Source: DATBLE01 sp963837265
GTDB taxonomy: Bacteria; Actinomycetota; Thermoleophilia; Gaiellales; Gaiellaceae
Assembly: GCA_963837265.1 (NCBI GenBank)
Contig: CAWIMQ010000001.1
Coordinates: 620,001 to 684,000 of the forward strand
Length of the DNA: 64,000 bases
Reading direction: 5' to 3'
In this document: one piece after another, positions 35,214 to 43,396 of the stretch
Layout: each line of letters begins with the position of its first letter
How positions within the stretch are numbered: the first letter of the stretch is position 1
The notes under the pieces: model-generated
Told to the model about the DNA's origin: nothing
The model's database searches: none
What the model saw: only the letters and a program-made list of their open reading frames with translations
Made by a program: the position numbers and the translations under genes

Positions 35214-35909
35214 CTACGGAAGCCGAAACGCTCGCTCGCCGAGCAGCCGGTATCCCTCGATCGAGGGATGGTCCCCGTCCGGGGTCCACTCCTCGCGCAT
35301 CCGCCCCGCGCGGGACGGGTCCTCGAGGGTCTCGTAGAAGGGCAGCACCGTGGCCCCCTCGTCCTTCGCGATCGCGCGGACGAGCCCGTTCAGGCGCCGG
35401 ATCTTCGGATCGGCCTCGGGGTAGCCGTTGTTCCAGGGCAGGAGCTCGGCAACCGCGACCCGCAGGCCGAGCGTGTTGCCGCGGTCGACCATCCGGCGCA
35501 GGTTCGCGGCCGCCGCCTCGACCGGGCGGCCCTGGGCGATGTCGTTGATGCCGCCCTGGACAACCAGTACCTGGGCGCCCTTCGCACACGCGTCCAGCCG
35601 GCGCGCGATCTGGTCGGTGCGCTCGCCGTAGACGCCGCAGTTGCGAAACCGGAGGTGCGGATGGAGCTTCTGCGCCCAGTACTCCCACTGGCTCTTCTCG
35701 TTCGCGCCGAAACCGAGCGTGTCCCGCATCAGCGGGTCCGGGTCGTAGCCGGGCGAGCCGGCCGTGATCGAGTCGCCGAGCGCCGCCACGAGCGTGACCC
35801 CGGCACTCCCACCGGGGCCGGAGCTGCCGGAGCCCGAGCCGCCGGAGACGGAGCCGCCGCAGCCCGCGAGCAGGAGCAGCCCGGTCACGGCTACGAGGCC
35901 GGGTCGCAC
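35214..35909 (-). CDS. SGNH/GDSL-family lipoprotein hydrolase
   Basis: A 231-residue esterase-like lipoprotein. The signal peptide ends in LLLLAGC with lipidated Cys17, followed by a Gly/Ser linker (~18-36). The SGNH blocks are GDSITAG (Ser47), a block II Gly near NCGVYGERT, GGIND (block III, Asn) and DGDHPS (block V Asp and His). It should act on acyl or acetyl esters at the outer face of the membrane. GTG 35909 overlaps the end of the asparaginase gene by 19 bases, indicating co-transcription. Confidence 0.88.
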   Translation of the reverse strand: MRPGLVAVTGLLLLAGCGGSVSGGSGSGSSGPGGSAGVTLVAALGDSITAGSPGYDPDPLMRDTLGFGANEKSQWEYWAQKLHPHLRFRNCGVYGERTDQIARRLDACAKGAQVLVVQGGINDIAQGRPVEAAAANLRRMVDRGNTLGLRVAVAELLPWNNGYPEADPKIRRLNGLVRAIAKDEGATVLPFYETLEDPSRAGRMREEWTPDGDHPSIEGYRLLGERAFRLP

Positions 35910-36775
35910 ACGATCTCTCCGACGATCTCGCCGCAGCTGTTTGCGACCGGCGCGGTGCCGAAGTCCGGGCCGAGGCCGAGAAACGACGCGAGCGCGGGCC
36001 GGAGCGCGCGGTTGTTGCCGTCCGCGGCCTTGAGGGCGAGGCCGAGCCCCTCCGGGCTCGCCGCGCAGATCAGGCCCTCGGCGCCACCCTTCGCGACCCA
36101 GCCCGGGCGTATGCGCATCAGGTCGGTGTCGACCGCGTCCCGCCTCCCGCCGATCAGCGCGGGATGCGCGGTCATCGCCGCGGCCACGCGGGTGCCGCCC
36201 TCGAGCCGAGCGAGCCGGGAGAAGGCGTGGGCCATCCGCTCCAGGCTCACACCGAAGGTGACGACCCCGCAGCCGTCGGTCGCGGTGACGATCTCGCCGG
36301 CCGGAACCTCGGTCGCGCGGGCGATCTCCCGGACGAGAAGCTGCTGGAGGGGGTGCGCGGGCAGGCGATAGCCCTCAACCGGCCAGCCCCGGGCGCGGCA
36401 GACGGCGATGAAGCCCGCGTGCTTGCCCGAGCAGTTGTGGGCGATCCGTTCCGGCCCGCGACCTTCCTGCGGCCCGCACTCGAGGTCGTCCTCGCCCGCC
36501 GGAGCGCGGCCGAGCAGGCTCCGCGCCGCCTCGAGCTGCGGCGCCTCCGCGCGGTGAGAGGCGCAGGCGATCGCCAGCTCGGCCCCGGTGACGTCGGGGC
36601 GCTCCCGGGCGAGCGGCAGCGCCTGGATCGGCTTCGCCGACGACCGGAAGAACGCCCGGAGGTGCGGGTCGCCGGCCGCCTCCACGACGCGGCCGTCCCG
36701 GACGGCGACGGCGTGCACCAGGTGTACGGCCTCGACGAGCGCTCCTCTCCGGGCGGTTACCCTGATCGGGCCCAT
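35891..36775 (-). CDS. L-asparaginase II family protein
   Basis: A 294-residue cytoplasmic enzyme of the asparaginase II family common in actinobacteria and rhizobia, converting asparagine to aspartate and ammonia. Conserved segments are FRSSAKPIQALPL, HNCSGKHAG, TATDGCGVVTFGV, and GWVAKGGAEGL. No signal peptide. ATG 36775 is used. The gene is divergent from the DNA glycosylase gene with only 14 bases between starts, so the promoters must overlap the opposite coding starts. Confidence 0.9.
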   Translation of the reverse strand: MGPIRVTARRGALVEAVHLVHAVAVRDGRVVEAAGDPHLRAFFRSSAKPIQALPLARERPDVTGAELAIACASHRAEAPQLEAARSLLGRAPAGEDDLECGPQEGRGPERIAHNCSGKHAGFIAVCRARGWPVEGYRLPAHPLQQLLVREIARATEVPAGEIVTATDGCGVVTFGVSLERMAHAFSRLARLEGGTRVAAAMTAHPALIGGRRDAVDTDLMRIRPGWVAKGGAEGLICAASPEGLGLALKAADGNNRALRPALASFLGLGPDFGTAPVANSCGEIVGEIVCDPAS

Positions 36776-36789
36776 GCGGAGGAGCCTAC

Positions 36790-37617
36790 GTGCCTGAATT
36801 GCCCGAGGTGGAGGCCTGGCGGCGTGCCCTCGACGAGCCCGTGCGCGCCTTCCCGATCGAGCGGGCGGGTCCCGCGCACGTGGCCACCCTGAAGACCTTC
36901 GACCCCCCGCTCTCCTCGCTCGAGGGCCGGCGGCTTTCCGGCGCGGAGCGGCGGGGCAAGCGGCTGCTCTTCCCGACCGAGGACGGGGACCTCGTCCTGC
37001 TCGTCCACCTGATGACCTCCGGGCGGCTGCGGTTCCTGCGCGCCGCCGAGAAGGCGCCGAAGACGCCCGCCTTCCGGCTGCGCTTCGAGGGCGGGGGTCA
37101 GCTCGTGCTGACGGAGGCCGGATCGAAGAAGCGCGCCGGCGTCTGGCTGCTCTCGCCGGAGCGGGCGCAGGCGGAGCTGGCGCACCTCGGCCCCGAGGCG
37201 CTCGGGATCGGCGCGGAGCGGTTGAGCGGGATCCTCCGCGGCAACTCGCGACGGCTCCACTCGCTGCTCCGCGACCAGCGGGCGGTGGCCGGAATCGGAC
37301 GGGCATGGGCGAACGAGATTCTCCACCGGGCGCGGCTGTCTCCGTTCGCGCTCTCGACGGAGACCTCGGCAGAGGAGGTCGCGCGGCTGGCGGCGGCGAT
37401 CGAGGAGGAGCTCTCGCGCGGGCTCGAGCTCCGCGAGCGGGGCGCGAAGGACGCGAGGGTGTACCGGATCCACGATCGCCTCGGAGCGCCCTGCCCGGAC
37501 TGCGGCACCCCGATCGCCCGGGTGGATTACGAGGAGCACACGATCTACTACTGCCCGTCCTGCCAGACCGGCGGGCGTGTGCTCAAGGACCGGCGGCTGT
37601 CACGGCTGCTCAGGTGA
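36790..37617 (+). CDS. Formamidopyrimidine-DNA glycosylase / endonuclease VIII family
   Basis: A 275-residue base-excision repair enzyme. After removal of the initiator residue the N-terminus is PELPEVE, giving the catalytic Pro and Glu. The conserved Lys lies in RRGKRLLF near 57. A helix-two-turn-helix (AVAGIGRAWANEIL) precedes a C-terminal zinc finger (CPDC and CPSC). It removes oxidised bases such as 8-oxoguanine and nicks the strand. The Fpg versus Nei subtype is not settled. GTG 36790 is required for the PELPEVE start. Confidence 0.92.
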   Translation: MPELPEVEAWRRALDEPVRAFPIERAGPAHVATLKTFDPPLSSLEGRRLSGAERRGKRLLFPTEDGDLVLLVHLMTSGRLRFLRAAEKAPKTPAFRLRFEGGGQLVLTEAGSKKRAGVWLLSPERAQAELAHLGPEALGIGAERLSGILRGNSRRLHSLLRDQRAVAGIGRAWANEILHRARLSPFALSTETSAEEVARLAAAIEEELSRGLELRERGAKDARVYRIHDRLGAPCPDCGTPIARVDYEEHTIYYCPSCQTGGRVLKDRRLSRLLR

Positions 37618-37623
37618 CGGCGC

Positions 37624-38070
37624 TCAGACGGCACCGAGGCCGTAGCGGCAGTACGACCAGGGCCACTCGTCGATCCGCTGGCAGAGCCGGGCCTTGACCG
37701 GGTTCTGCAGGACGTAGGCGCACGTATCGAACACGCGGTCCTCGCCCTCGAGCGCGCGGGTTCCGAAGCGCTCGGCGAACACGTGCCCGAAGCGTTCGTG
37801 CTTCTCGTTGAAGTACCGCGCGTAGCGCCAGTTCACCTGGTGCATGCACCTCGAGATGTCGGACACGCGCCCGTCGAGCACGAGGTGGTAGTGCGTCGAG
37901 AGGGCGCAGGCCGCGTACAGCTCCAGCCGATGCCTCCGCACCTGCACGCCGATGAGCCGGAAGAGCTCCGTCCGGTCGTCACCGTCGGGCAAGGCGACGA
38001 TCCCGGCGACGCCGCGGCAGTAGACGTGGAAGAAGCCACCGGGAAGCGCCGACCGGGGAACGCGAGGCAC
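37624..38070 (-). CDS. REP-associated tyrosine transposase (RAYT, Y1 family)
   Basis: A 148-residue single-strand DNA transposase of the TnpA_REP/Y1 group. The metal-binding HUH motif appears as His60-Tyr-His62 (LSTHYHLVLDG), and the likely nucleophile is Tyr86 in RYARYFNEKHERFGHVF; FDTCAYVLQNPVKA is also typical. RAYTs are single-copy, domesticated relatives of IS200/IS605 transposases and are thought to mobilise REP palindromes. Here three copies of a palindromic 50-base repeat lie 60 bases upstream (38134-38270), with the same repeat in a second array at 3841-3980. It ends six bases from the glycosylase stop. Confidence 0.88.
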   Translation of the reverse strand: MPRVPRSALPGGFFHVYCRGVAGIVALPDGDDRTELFRLIGVQVRRHRLELYAACALSTHYHLVLDGRVSDISRCMHQVNWRYARYFNEKHERFGHVFAERFGTRALEGEDRVFDTCAYVLQNPVKARLCQRIDEWPWSYCRYGLGAV

Positions 38071-38133
38071 CGACCCACCGTACGCCCGTGCCCGCCGGTC
38101 CGCCGGCAGCCGAGCGGCGTCGTTCCACTCTTG

Positions 38134-38270
38134 TCACACCTGGAGTGCCAGGTACTACCGGTGGGGAAAGAGTCACGAACTCGTCACACCTGGAGTGCCG
38201 GGCACCGTCGGTGGAAGAAGCGACACCGAATCGTCACAGGTGCAGTGCCAGGCACCGGTTGTGGACAAGC
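38134..38270. repeat. REP-like repeat array B beside RAYT
   Basis: Three copies start at 38134, 38184 and 38234, again with an exact 50-base period. They begin TCACACCTGGAGTGCC (third copy TCACAGGTGCAGTGCC) and carry the GTGCC-GGCAC palindrome. They are more diverged from each other than array A. Bases 38071-38306 between the RAYT and the kinase-like gene hold nothing else. Confidence 0.85.
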
Positions 38271-38306
38271 GGTCGGGGCGGGCGGCGACCGGGGTCGGTG
38301 GCCCGA

Positions 38307-38894
38307 TCAGGCCGGGAGGCGGATCGTCAGGGTCTCGCCGTCCACGGTCACCGAGCCGCCCAGGCGGCGAACGTGGCGGACGGCGACCGCGGCGCCGAGG
38401 TCGCGCAGGTCCTCGCCGAGCACGACCGGAGCGGACGCAGGCGTGATCGCCGTCACGCGCAGCTCGGCACCGTCCGCGACGACCTCGACGCGATCCAGGC
38501 CGCCGTGCCGGAGCGCGCACTGGACGAGCGCCGCGACCGAACGCTTCGCCGGCTCGACGTCGACCTCCACCTCCGTGCCGTCGCCGCCCTCCACCCCCAC
38601 GCGGTCCGGGCCGAGACGCTCGGCGACCGACGCCGCGATCTCGCCGGTCGACACCCGGTCCAGCTTCGGCTCGTAACGTCCGCTCTCGATCCGGGCCGCC
38701 AGCGACAGCTCGTCGATCAACTCGCCGAGCTGCTGCGAGGCCTGCTCGATCATCTCCGAGTAGCCGGCGAGCTTCGGGTCGAGGCCCTCCGCGCGCGTGA
38801 TCGTCCGCGCGAAGCCGTACACGGTCGCGAGCGGGGTGCGCAGGTCGTGGCACGCGAGGCCGACCAGCCTCGCGAACGCCGTTTCCTCGGTCAC
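38307..38894 (-). CDS. Histidine-kinase-like protein with degenerate ATPase domain
   Basis: A 195-residue protein. Residues ~5-70 are a clear HisKA dimerisation domain with phospho-accepting His (LACHDLRTPLATVYGF). The rest has the size of an ATPase domain but lacks the N box Asn (AALVQCALRHGG), and no DxGxG block is present. It may be a phosphotransfer or phosphatase protein like ChpT rather than a kinase. There is no membrane or sensor part. GTG 38894 is chosen for GGGGAG upstream. It is divergent from folE2 with 30 bases between. Confidence 0.7.
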   Translation of the reverse strand: MTEETAFARLVGLACHDLRTPLATVYGFARTITRAEGLDPKLAGYSEMIEQASQQLGELIDELSLAARIESGRYEPKLDRVSTGEIAASVAERLGPDRVGVEGGDGTEVEVDVEPAKRSVAALVQCALRHGGLDRVEVVADGAELRVTAITPASAPVVLGEDLRDLGAAVAVRHVRRLGGSVTVDGETLTIRLPA

Positions 38895-38924
38895 GTTCTC
38901 CCCTGGTACGTTTGCGGAGCATAG

Positions 38925-39896
38925 ATGGAGCGGACGGACTTCCTCGCTGCAGACCTCCAGTCCTCGGAGCCCGAGGTCCGGATCGGGCTCTCGCGCGCGG
39001 GCGTCCGGGGCGTGAACAAGGCGATCCGCCTTCGCCGGGGGCGCTTCGAGAAGCTCGTGTTCGCGGAGATCTCCTGCTCGGTCGATCTCGACCCGGCCCA
39101 GCGCGGCGTGCACATGTCCCGCTTCCCGGAGCTCTTCGAGCAGGCCGTCGACGAGCTCGTGATCGGCGAGGCTCTGCTGGTCGAGGAGCTGGCCGAGCAC
39201 ATTGCCTGCGCCGTCGTCGGGCGGCAGGAGGCGCTCCGCGCCGAGGTCGAGGTCACCGCCCGTTACCCACTCCAGCGCGAGACGCCCGTGACGCGGATGC
39301 GCACCCAGGAGATGGTGTCGCTGATCGGGATCGCCGGCGCGTCGGCCGACGGCGCGCACCGCGCTGTGGGGGTGGAGGCGACCGGGATAAACGCGTGCCC
39401 GTGCGCGCAGGGTCTCGTCCGCGGCGCCGCCTCCGAGCGACTGCTCGAAGCCGGCTTCGGCGGACGCGACGTCGAGCGCATCCTCGAGCTCGTTCCGCTG
39501 GCCACTCACAACCAGCGAGGCCGCGGCACCCTGTACGTCGGCACCGACCGCCCGGTCAACGCCGAGGACCTGGTCGAGATCGTGGAGCGCTCGATGAGCT
39601 CGCCGATCTACGAGCTGCTCAAGCGCCCCGACGAGCTGTTCGTCGTCGAGCACGCCCACCTCCAGCCGCGCTTCGTCGAGGACTCGGTGCGCGTGGCGCT
39701 GAAGGAGACGCTCGAGGCCTACCCGGAGCTCGACGACGGCGACTTCCTGTGGTCACGCCAGGTGAACCTGGAGACGATCCACACCCACGACGTCCTCGCG
39801 GAGCGCCACGGCACCGTCGCCGAGCTGCGGTCCGAGCTGGAGCGGGGCGAGCGCCCGGCCCGGCACACGGATCTGCGAGCCTGGCTCGCCCGATGA
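38925..39896 (+). CDS. folE2: GTP cyclohydrolase I, FolE2/MptA family
   Basis: A 323-residue enzyme of the type IB GTP cyclohydrolase family, which opens the GTP ring to start folate or related pterin synthesis. The metal-binding Cys lies in ATGINACPCAQG near 160, and the family blocks RGVHMSRFPE, EVEVTARYPL and SSPIYELLKRPDE are present. FolE2 enzymes work with metals other than zinc, useful under zinc limitation. Its TGA overlaps the ATG of clpS. A TACGTT box lies 13 bases before the ATG. Confidence 0.9.
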   Translation: MERTDFLAADLQSSEPEVRIGLSRAGVRGVNKAIRLRRGRFEKLVFAEISCSVDLDPAQRGVHMSRFPELFEQAVDELVIGEALLVEELAEHIACAVVGRQEALRAEVEVTARYPLQRETPVTRMRTQEMVSLIGIAGASADGAHRAVGVEATGINACPCAQGLVRGAASERLLEAGFGGRDVERILELVPLATHNQRGRGTLYVGTDRPVNAEDLVEIVERSMSSPIYELLKRPDELFVVEHAHLQPRFVEDSVRVALKETLEAYPELDDGDFLWSRQVNLETIHTHDVLAERHGTVAELRSELERGERPARHTDLRAWLAR

Positions 39897-40174
39897 CCGA
39901 GACGAGGGAGCGCCTCGACCGCGGGACGGGCACCGGGTTGGGCGACCCGTGGCATGTGATCGTCCTCAACGACGACCACAACACCTTTGACGGAGTGGCC
40001 GCCGCGCTGGCCGCCGTCCTCCCCGACGTCTCCTTCGCGCAGGGCCTCGACTACGCGAACCGGATCCACACGACCGGCAACGCCGTCGTCTGGTCGGGCC
40101 ACCGGGAGGTGGCCGAGCACTACTGGCGCGGTCTCAGGCGGCGCGGCCTGACGATGGCTCCGCTCGAGACCTAG
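39893..40174 (+). CDS. clpS: ATP-dependent Clp protease adaptor
   Basis: A 93-residue ClpS adaptor that delivers N-degron substrates to ClpAP/ClpCP. The core shows WHVIVLNDDHNTFDGV at 20-35, with the Asn-Asp pair that contacts the substrate N-terminus, and the C-terminal MAPLE-type end. The N-terminal ~18 residues are flexible. ATG overlaps the folE2 stop (ATGA). The 3' end overlaps the plsY gene on the other strand by 41 bases. Confidence 0.92.
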   Translation: MTETRERLDRGTGTGLGDPWHVIVLNDDHNTFDGVAAALAAVLPDVSFAQGLDYANRIHTTGNAVVWSGHREVAEHYWRGLRRRGLTMAPLET

Positions 40175-40769
40175 AGCGGCGAAGCCTGAGGGTTGCGCGA
40201 CTCTCCGTGCCTGCGGCAAGCCGCCTGATGTTCGCGCGGTGCAGGACCACGATCGCCGCGGCCGCGGCCGCGGCGAAGGCGACGACCGGCCACGGATAGC
40301 CGAGCCCCACGGCGAGCGCCGGCAGCGAGAGCCCGGCGGCGATCGAGGCGAGCGACGCGTACCGGAACGCGAGAAAGAAGGCGATCCACACGCCGGCGCC
40401 GATCCCGCCGACGACCGGCGCCACGCCGAGGAACGACCCACCGGTGGTAGCGACGATCTTCCCCCCCCGCTTCAAGCCCATGAACAACGGCCGCCAGTGC
40501 CCCAGCATCGCCGCCGATCCGGCGAGCACGCCCGCGAGGTGGTTGTCCACGTGCGTGGCGACGAGCGCCGGCCCGAACCCCTTCGCGGTGTCGAGGAAGA
40601 CGACCGGCAACCCGTACCAGCGCCCGTAGACGCGCCAGACGTTGGTGCCGCCGATGTTGCCGCTCCCGAGCGAGCGGATGTCGGCGTGCTTGAGACCGCG
40701 GACGAGCCAGTACCCCGTCGGGATGCTGCCGGCGAGATAACCGGCCGCGATCAGGATCGCGAGCGTCAC
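40134..40769 (-). CDS. plsY: Glycerol-3-phosphate acyltransferase PlsY
   Basis: A 211-residue membrane enzyme that acylates glycerol-3-phosphate from acyl-phosphate, the first step of phospholipid synthesis. The motifs are AGSIPTGYWL, SLGSGNIGGTNVWR, and GHWRPLFMGLKRGGKIVAT, where most members have GGKGVAT. Five or so membrane helices are visible. The C-terminal ~25 residues are basic and overlap clpS on the opposite strand. GTG 40769 starts at the first helix. Confidence 0.9.
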   Translation of the reverse strand: MTLAILIAAGYLAGSIPTGYWLVRGLKHADIRSLGSGNIGGTNVWRVYGRWYGLPVVFLDTAKGFGPALVATHVDNHLAGVLAGSAAMLGHWRPLFMGLKRGGKIVATTGGSFLGVAPVVGGIGAGVWIAFFLAFRYASLASIAAGLSLPALAVGLGYPWPVVAFAAAAAAAIVVLHRANIRRLAAGTESRATLRLRRSRSRAEPSSGRAA

Positions 40770-40823
40770 GGCACGGGGGAACCGGACGCGGCGTGGCCCG
40801 CGGCTCGCCCACGCGCTCCCTGC

Positions 40824-41444
40824 TTACGCCCGGATGCCATACGCCTCGACCCAGCCGTTCACGGCCGCCCAGTCGAGGTTGTTGAAGAACGCCTCGATGT
40901 ACGAGGCGCGGTCGGTCTGGTAGTCGAGGAAGTAGGCGTGCTCGTAGACGTCGAGGGCGACGAGCGGCGTCGCGTTCCAGATCGGGAACGTGTTCTGGGC
41001 GTCGCCGATGTAGTTGAAGAGCCGGCCCTCGTCCCAGTCGTAGGCCGTCCACGCCCAGCCGCGGGCGCCCATTCCCGTGGCTGCCAGGTCGGCGCGCCAG
41101 TCCGCGATCGAGCCGAAGTCGCGCCGGATCAGATCGGCGAACCCACCCTCGGGGTCGCCGCCTGTTCCGCCCAGATGCTCGAAGTAGAGCTCGTGGTTCT
41201 TGATCCCGCCGATCGCGAAGGTCAGGTCGACCTTCAGGGCGCGCAGGTCCGAGAAGACCTGGTTCGCGCTCGAGAGGTCCGTGTCGGCGAGCTTGCCGAG
41301 GATCTCGTTCCTCTTGCTCACGTACCCCTGGTACAGCTTGTAGTGGGCCTCGATCGTCTCGCGGGAGATGCCGTCCAGCTCGTACAGCGCCGGCTTCAGC
41401 TCGCGCGCGACGATCTCCTGGTGGTTGAAGGCAAGCGTCGTCAT
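40824..41444 (-). CDS. sod: Fe/Mn superoxide dismutase
   Basis: A 206-residue superoxide dismutase. All four metal ligands are present: His34 (EAHYKLYQGYV), His84 (KNHELYFEH), Asp165 and His169 (LDVYEHAYFLDY). Iron versus manganese use cannot be decided safely. No signal peptide, so it is cytoplasmic. ATG 41444 has AAAGGAA upstream. It is monocistronic, divergent from the ECF sigma factor gene. Confidence 0.93.
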   Translation of the reverse strand: MTTLAFNHQEIVARELKPALYELDGISRETIEAHYKLYQGYVSKRNEILGKLADTDLSSANQVFSDLRALKVDLTFAIGGIKNHELYFEHLGGTGGDPEGGFADLIRRDFGSIADWRADLAATGMGARGWAWTAYDWDEGRLFNYIGDAQNTFPIWNATPLVALDVYEHAYFLDYQTDRASYIEAFFNNLDWAAVNGWVEAYGIRA

Positions 41445-41565
41445 CGGTTCCTTTCCCGTCGAAGCGAAGGCGCGGCCAGCATAGACGACAGCCCGGTAAC
41501 AGGATTCGCCTGTCCTGGTCTCATCGCCTGCAATCCGAGCGGCCGCGAAACGCGTAGGAGTGACG

Positions 41566-42207
41566 ATGGAGCTCGCAGCAGAGGTCGGTCACGGCATGCC
41601 CTGCGTGGGGCAGGCCGCCAGGGGCTTGCCCTCGGGCTCGGAAGCGGCGACGATGCCGCAGGTGTCGGCGATCCAGCCGAGCGACGAGGATCTGCTCACG
41701 CGGATCGGCGAGGGCGACCGTGACGCGTTCGGGAGCCTCTACCAGCGCTATGCCCGCGCGGTGCTCGGGCTCGCGCTGCGACGGCTCGGCGACCGCGGGC
41801 GCGCCGAGGATGCCGTGCAGGAGGCGTTCACGTCGATCTGGCGGGCGTCGCGCAGCTACCGGCGCGAGCGCGGGCCCGTCGCGCCGTGGCTGTACGCGGT
41901 CGCGCGGAACGCGATCGCCGATCGCGGCCGGGCGAGGGTCGAGCCGCCGGCCGAGCCGGTGGACACGCCGTCCGACTCGCCGGGCCCGCCCGACCGCGCC
42001 GAGCAGTCCTGGGTCGCCTGGCGGGTGCACCGGGCCCTCGAGGAGCTTCCGGACTCGGAGCGGGCCGTGCTCGAGCTCGCCTACTGGAGCGAGCTGTCGC
42101 AGAGCGAGATCGCCGAGTTCCTCGACATCCCGCTCGGGACTGTGAAGACGCGGACGCGCAACGGGCTCCGGCGCCTGTCGGAGGAACTGGAGGAGGAGCT
42201 GGGATGA
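41566..42207 (+). CDS. ECF sigma factor (SigK/RpoE-like)
   Basis: A 213-residue extracytoplasmic-function sigma factor. Region 2 runs through GDRDAFGSLYQRYARAVLGL and AEDAVQEAFTSIWRASRSY; region 4 has VLELAYWSELSQSEIAEFLD and GTVKTRTRNGLRRL. ATG 41566 follows GGAG. A second ATG at 41653 would drop an unusual ~29-residue lead. The stop overlaps the ATG of a membrane anti-sigma gene (ATGA), the classic sigma/anti-sigma pairing. Confidence 0.9.
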   Translation: MELAAEVGHGMPCVGQAARGLPSGSEAATMPQVSAIQPSDEDLLTRIGEGDRDAFGSLYQRYARAVLGLALRRLGDRGRAEDAVQEAFTSIWRASRSYRRERGPVAPWLYAVARNAIADRGRARVEPPAEPVDTPSDSPGPPDRAEQSWVAWRVHRALEELPDSERAVLELAYWSELSQSEIAEFLDIPLGTVKTRTRNGLRRLSEELEEELG

Positions 42208-42804
42208 GCGGACCGGACTTCGACGGCCTGGTCGGCGGCGAGGGCACGCCGGAGGAGCTCGCGAGGCTCCGCCGGGCGCACGACCTGCTCGTCGCGGCGG
42301 GACCGCCGCCCGAGCTGTCCCCCCGCCTGGCGGAGGCACCCCGCACGTCTCCGCGCAGCCGTGCTTGCCTGGCTCCCCCAGCGGCGCCGGGCGACGGCGG
42401 TCTTCCTGGCGATCGGCGTCGCAGCGGCCGCATTCTGGATCGGCTTCGTCGTCGGCGACCGGAAATCGGGGACGTTCCCCGCGGAGGGCTCGCCGATCGC
42501 GATGCACCCGGTCTCGGGCGGAGCGGCTCATGCCTCGGTGCTCGTCGGCAACCGGGACGAGGTCGGCAACTGGCCGCTCCTCGTCCACGTCAGCGGGCTG
42601 AAGTCCCTGCCGAAGGGCGTCTGGTACGAGCTCTACCTGACCCGCGGAGACAAGGTGGTCGCCTGGTGCGGCGCCTTCTCCGTGAAGAAGACCGGCCGCA
42701 CGACCGTCCGCTTCTCGGTGCCCTACCGGCTCAAGGACTTCGACGGCTGGGTGGTGACGACGAGCAAGGGCCGGCCGAAGCAGCAGGTCCTGCTCACGAC
42801 CTGA
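42204..42804 (+). CDS. Anti-sigma factor, RskA-like C-terminal domain (apparent frameshift)
   Basis: The first ~45 codons (GPDFDGLVGGEGTPEELARL to LSPRLAEAP) form the cytoplasmic sigma-binding part. The next frame continues with VLAWLPQRRRATAVFLAIG, a membrane helix, and a RskA-type extracytoplasmic domain (GNWPLLVHVSGLKSLPKGVW, KKTGRTTVRFSVP). Removing one base from the CCCC run at 42339-42342 gives a continuous ~199-residue protein with the family's usual layout. The gene would hold the ECF factor at the membrane. The stop overlaps the end of the acetyltransferase gene on the other strand. Confidence 0.8.
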
Positions 42805-43393
42805 GCCGGAGCTCCCAGCCTGCGACCCGCGCCACCGGCTCGAAGCCGAGCGCGGCGTAAGCCTCGATCACCTCGGCGGCGTCGCCCCACGAGTCGAGCT
42901 CGACGGGGCCGGAGCCGAGAACGGCACATGCGCCGCGCAGGAGCTGCGCGTAGACGGGCGCCTCGCGCGCCCCGGGAACCACCCCGGGCGAGTCGACGAG
43001 CCGCTCGGCCGGGAACACCGTGCAGAGGCCGACCGGCTCGCCGACCTCGTACAGGCCGACGACGACGGTGCCGTCGGGCGGAACCGCATCCGGCGCGACC
43101 TGCTTGTGCCCCCAGAGCCCACGGTACGCGCGGTCGAGGGTCGCCGCGTAGTCGGCCGCGGCCAGCCGGGGGAGCTCCCGGCCGGCCGGCGGCGATCCGG
43201 CTCGCAGGCGCACATATCCTGGCATGCAAGCGAAGCCAAGCGGCGCAAGGTCGGCGTTCGAGTGGATCCAGAGGAGCTCGGCGCCCGCGCTCCGCGCCGC
43301 CTCGACGAGCGGGATCGGATCGCCGTCCTCGAGCTCGGCCTCCGCGACCTTGGCCCCATCGGTGGAGACACCGAAGAGGAGCTCGGGAGCCAC
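42794..43393 (-). CDS. GNAT-fold acetyltransferase-like protein
   Basis: A 199-residue protein whose second half follows the GNAT pattern: VVVGLYEVGEPVGLC (central strands), DSPGVVPGAREAPVYAQLL (cofactor loop region), and DAAEVIEAYAALGFEPVAR (the terminal GF motif). The canonical R/Q-x-x-G-x-G/A loop is not clear, so acetyl-CoA use is inferred. GTG 43393 is three bases after the thyX stop, suggesting one operon. Confidence 0.68.
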   Translation of the reverse strand: MAPELLFGVSTDGAKVAEAELEDGDPIPLVEAARSAGAELLWIHSNADLAPLGFACMPGYVRLRAGSPPAGRELPRLAAADYAATLDRAYRGLWGHKQVAPDAVPPDGTVVVGLYEVGEPVGLCTVFPAERLVDSPGVVPGAREAPVYAQLLRGACAVLGSGPVELDSWGDAAEVIEAYAALGFEPVARVAGWELRLRS

Positions 43394-43396
43394 GAG

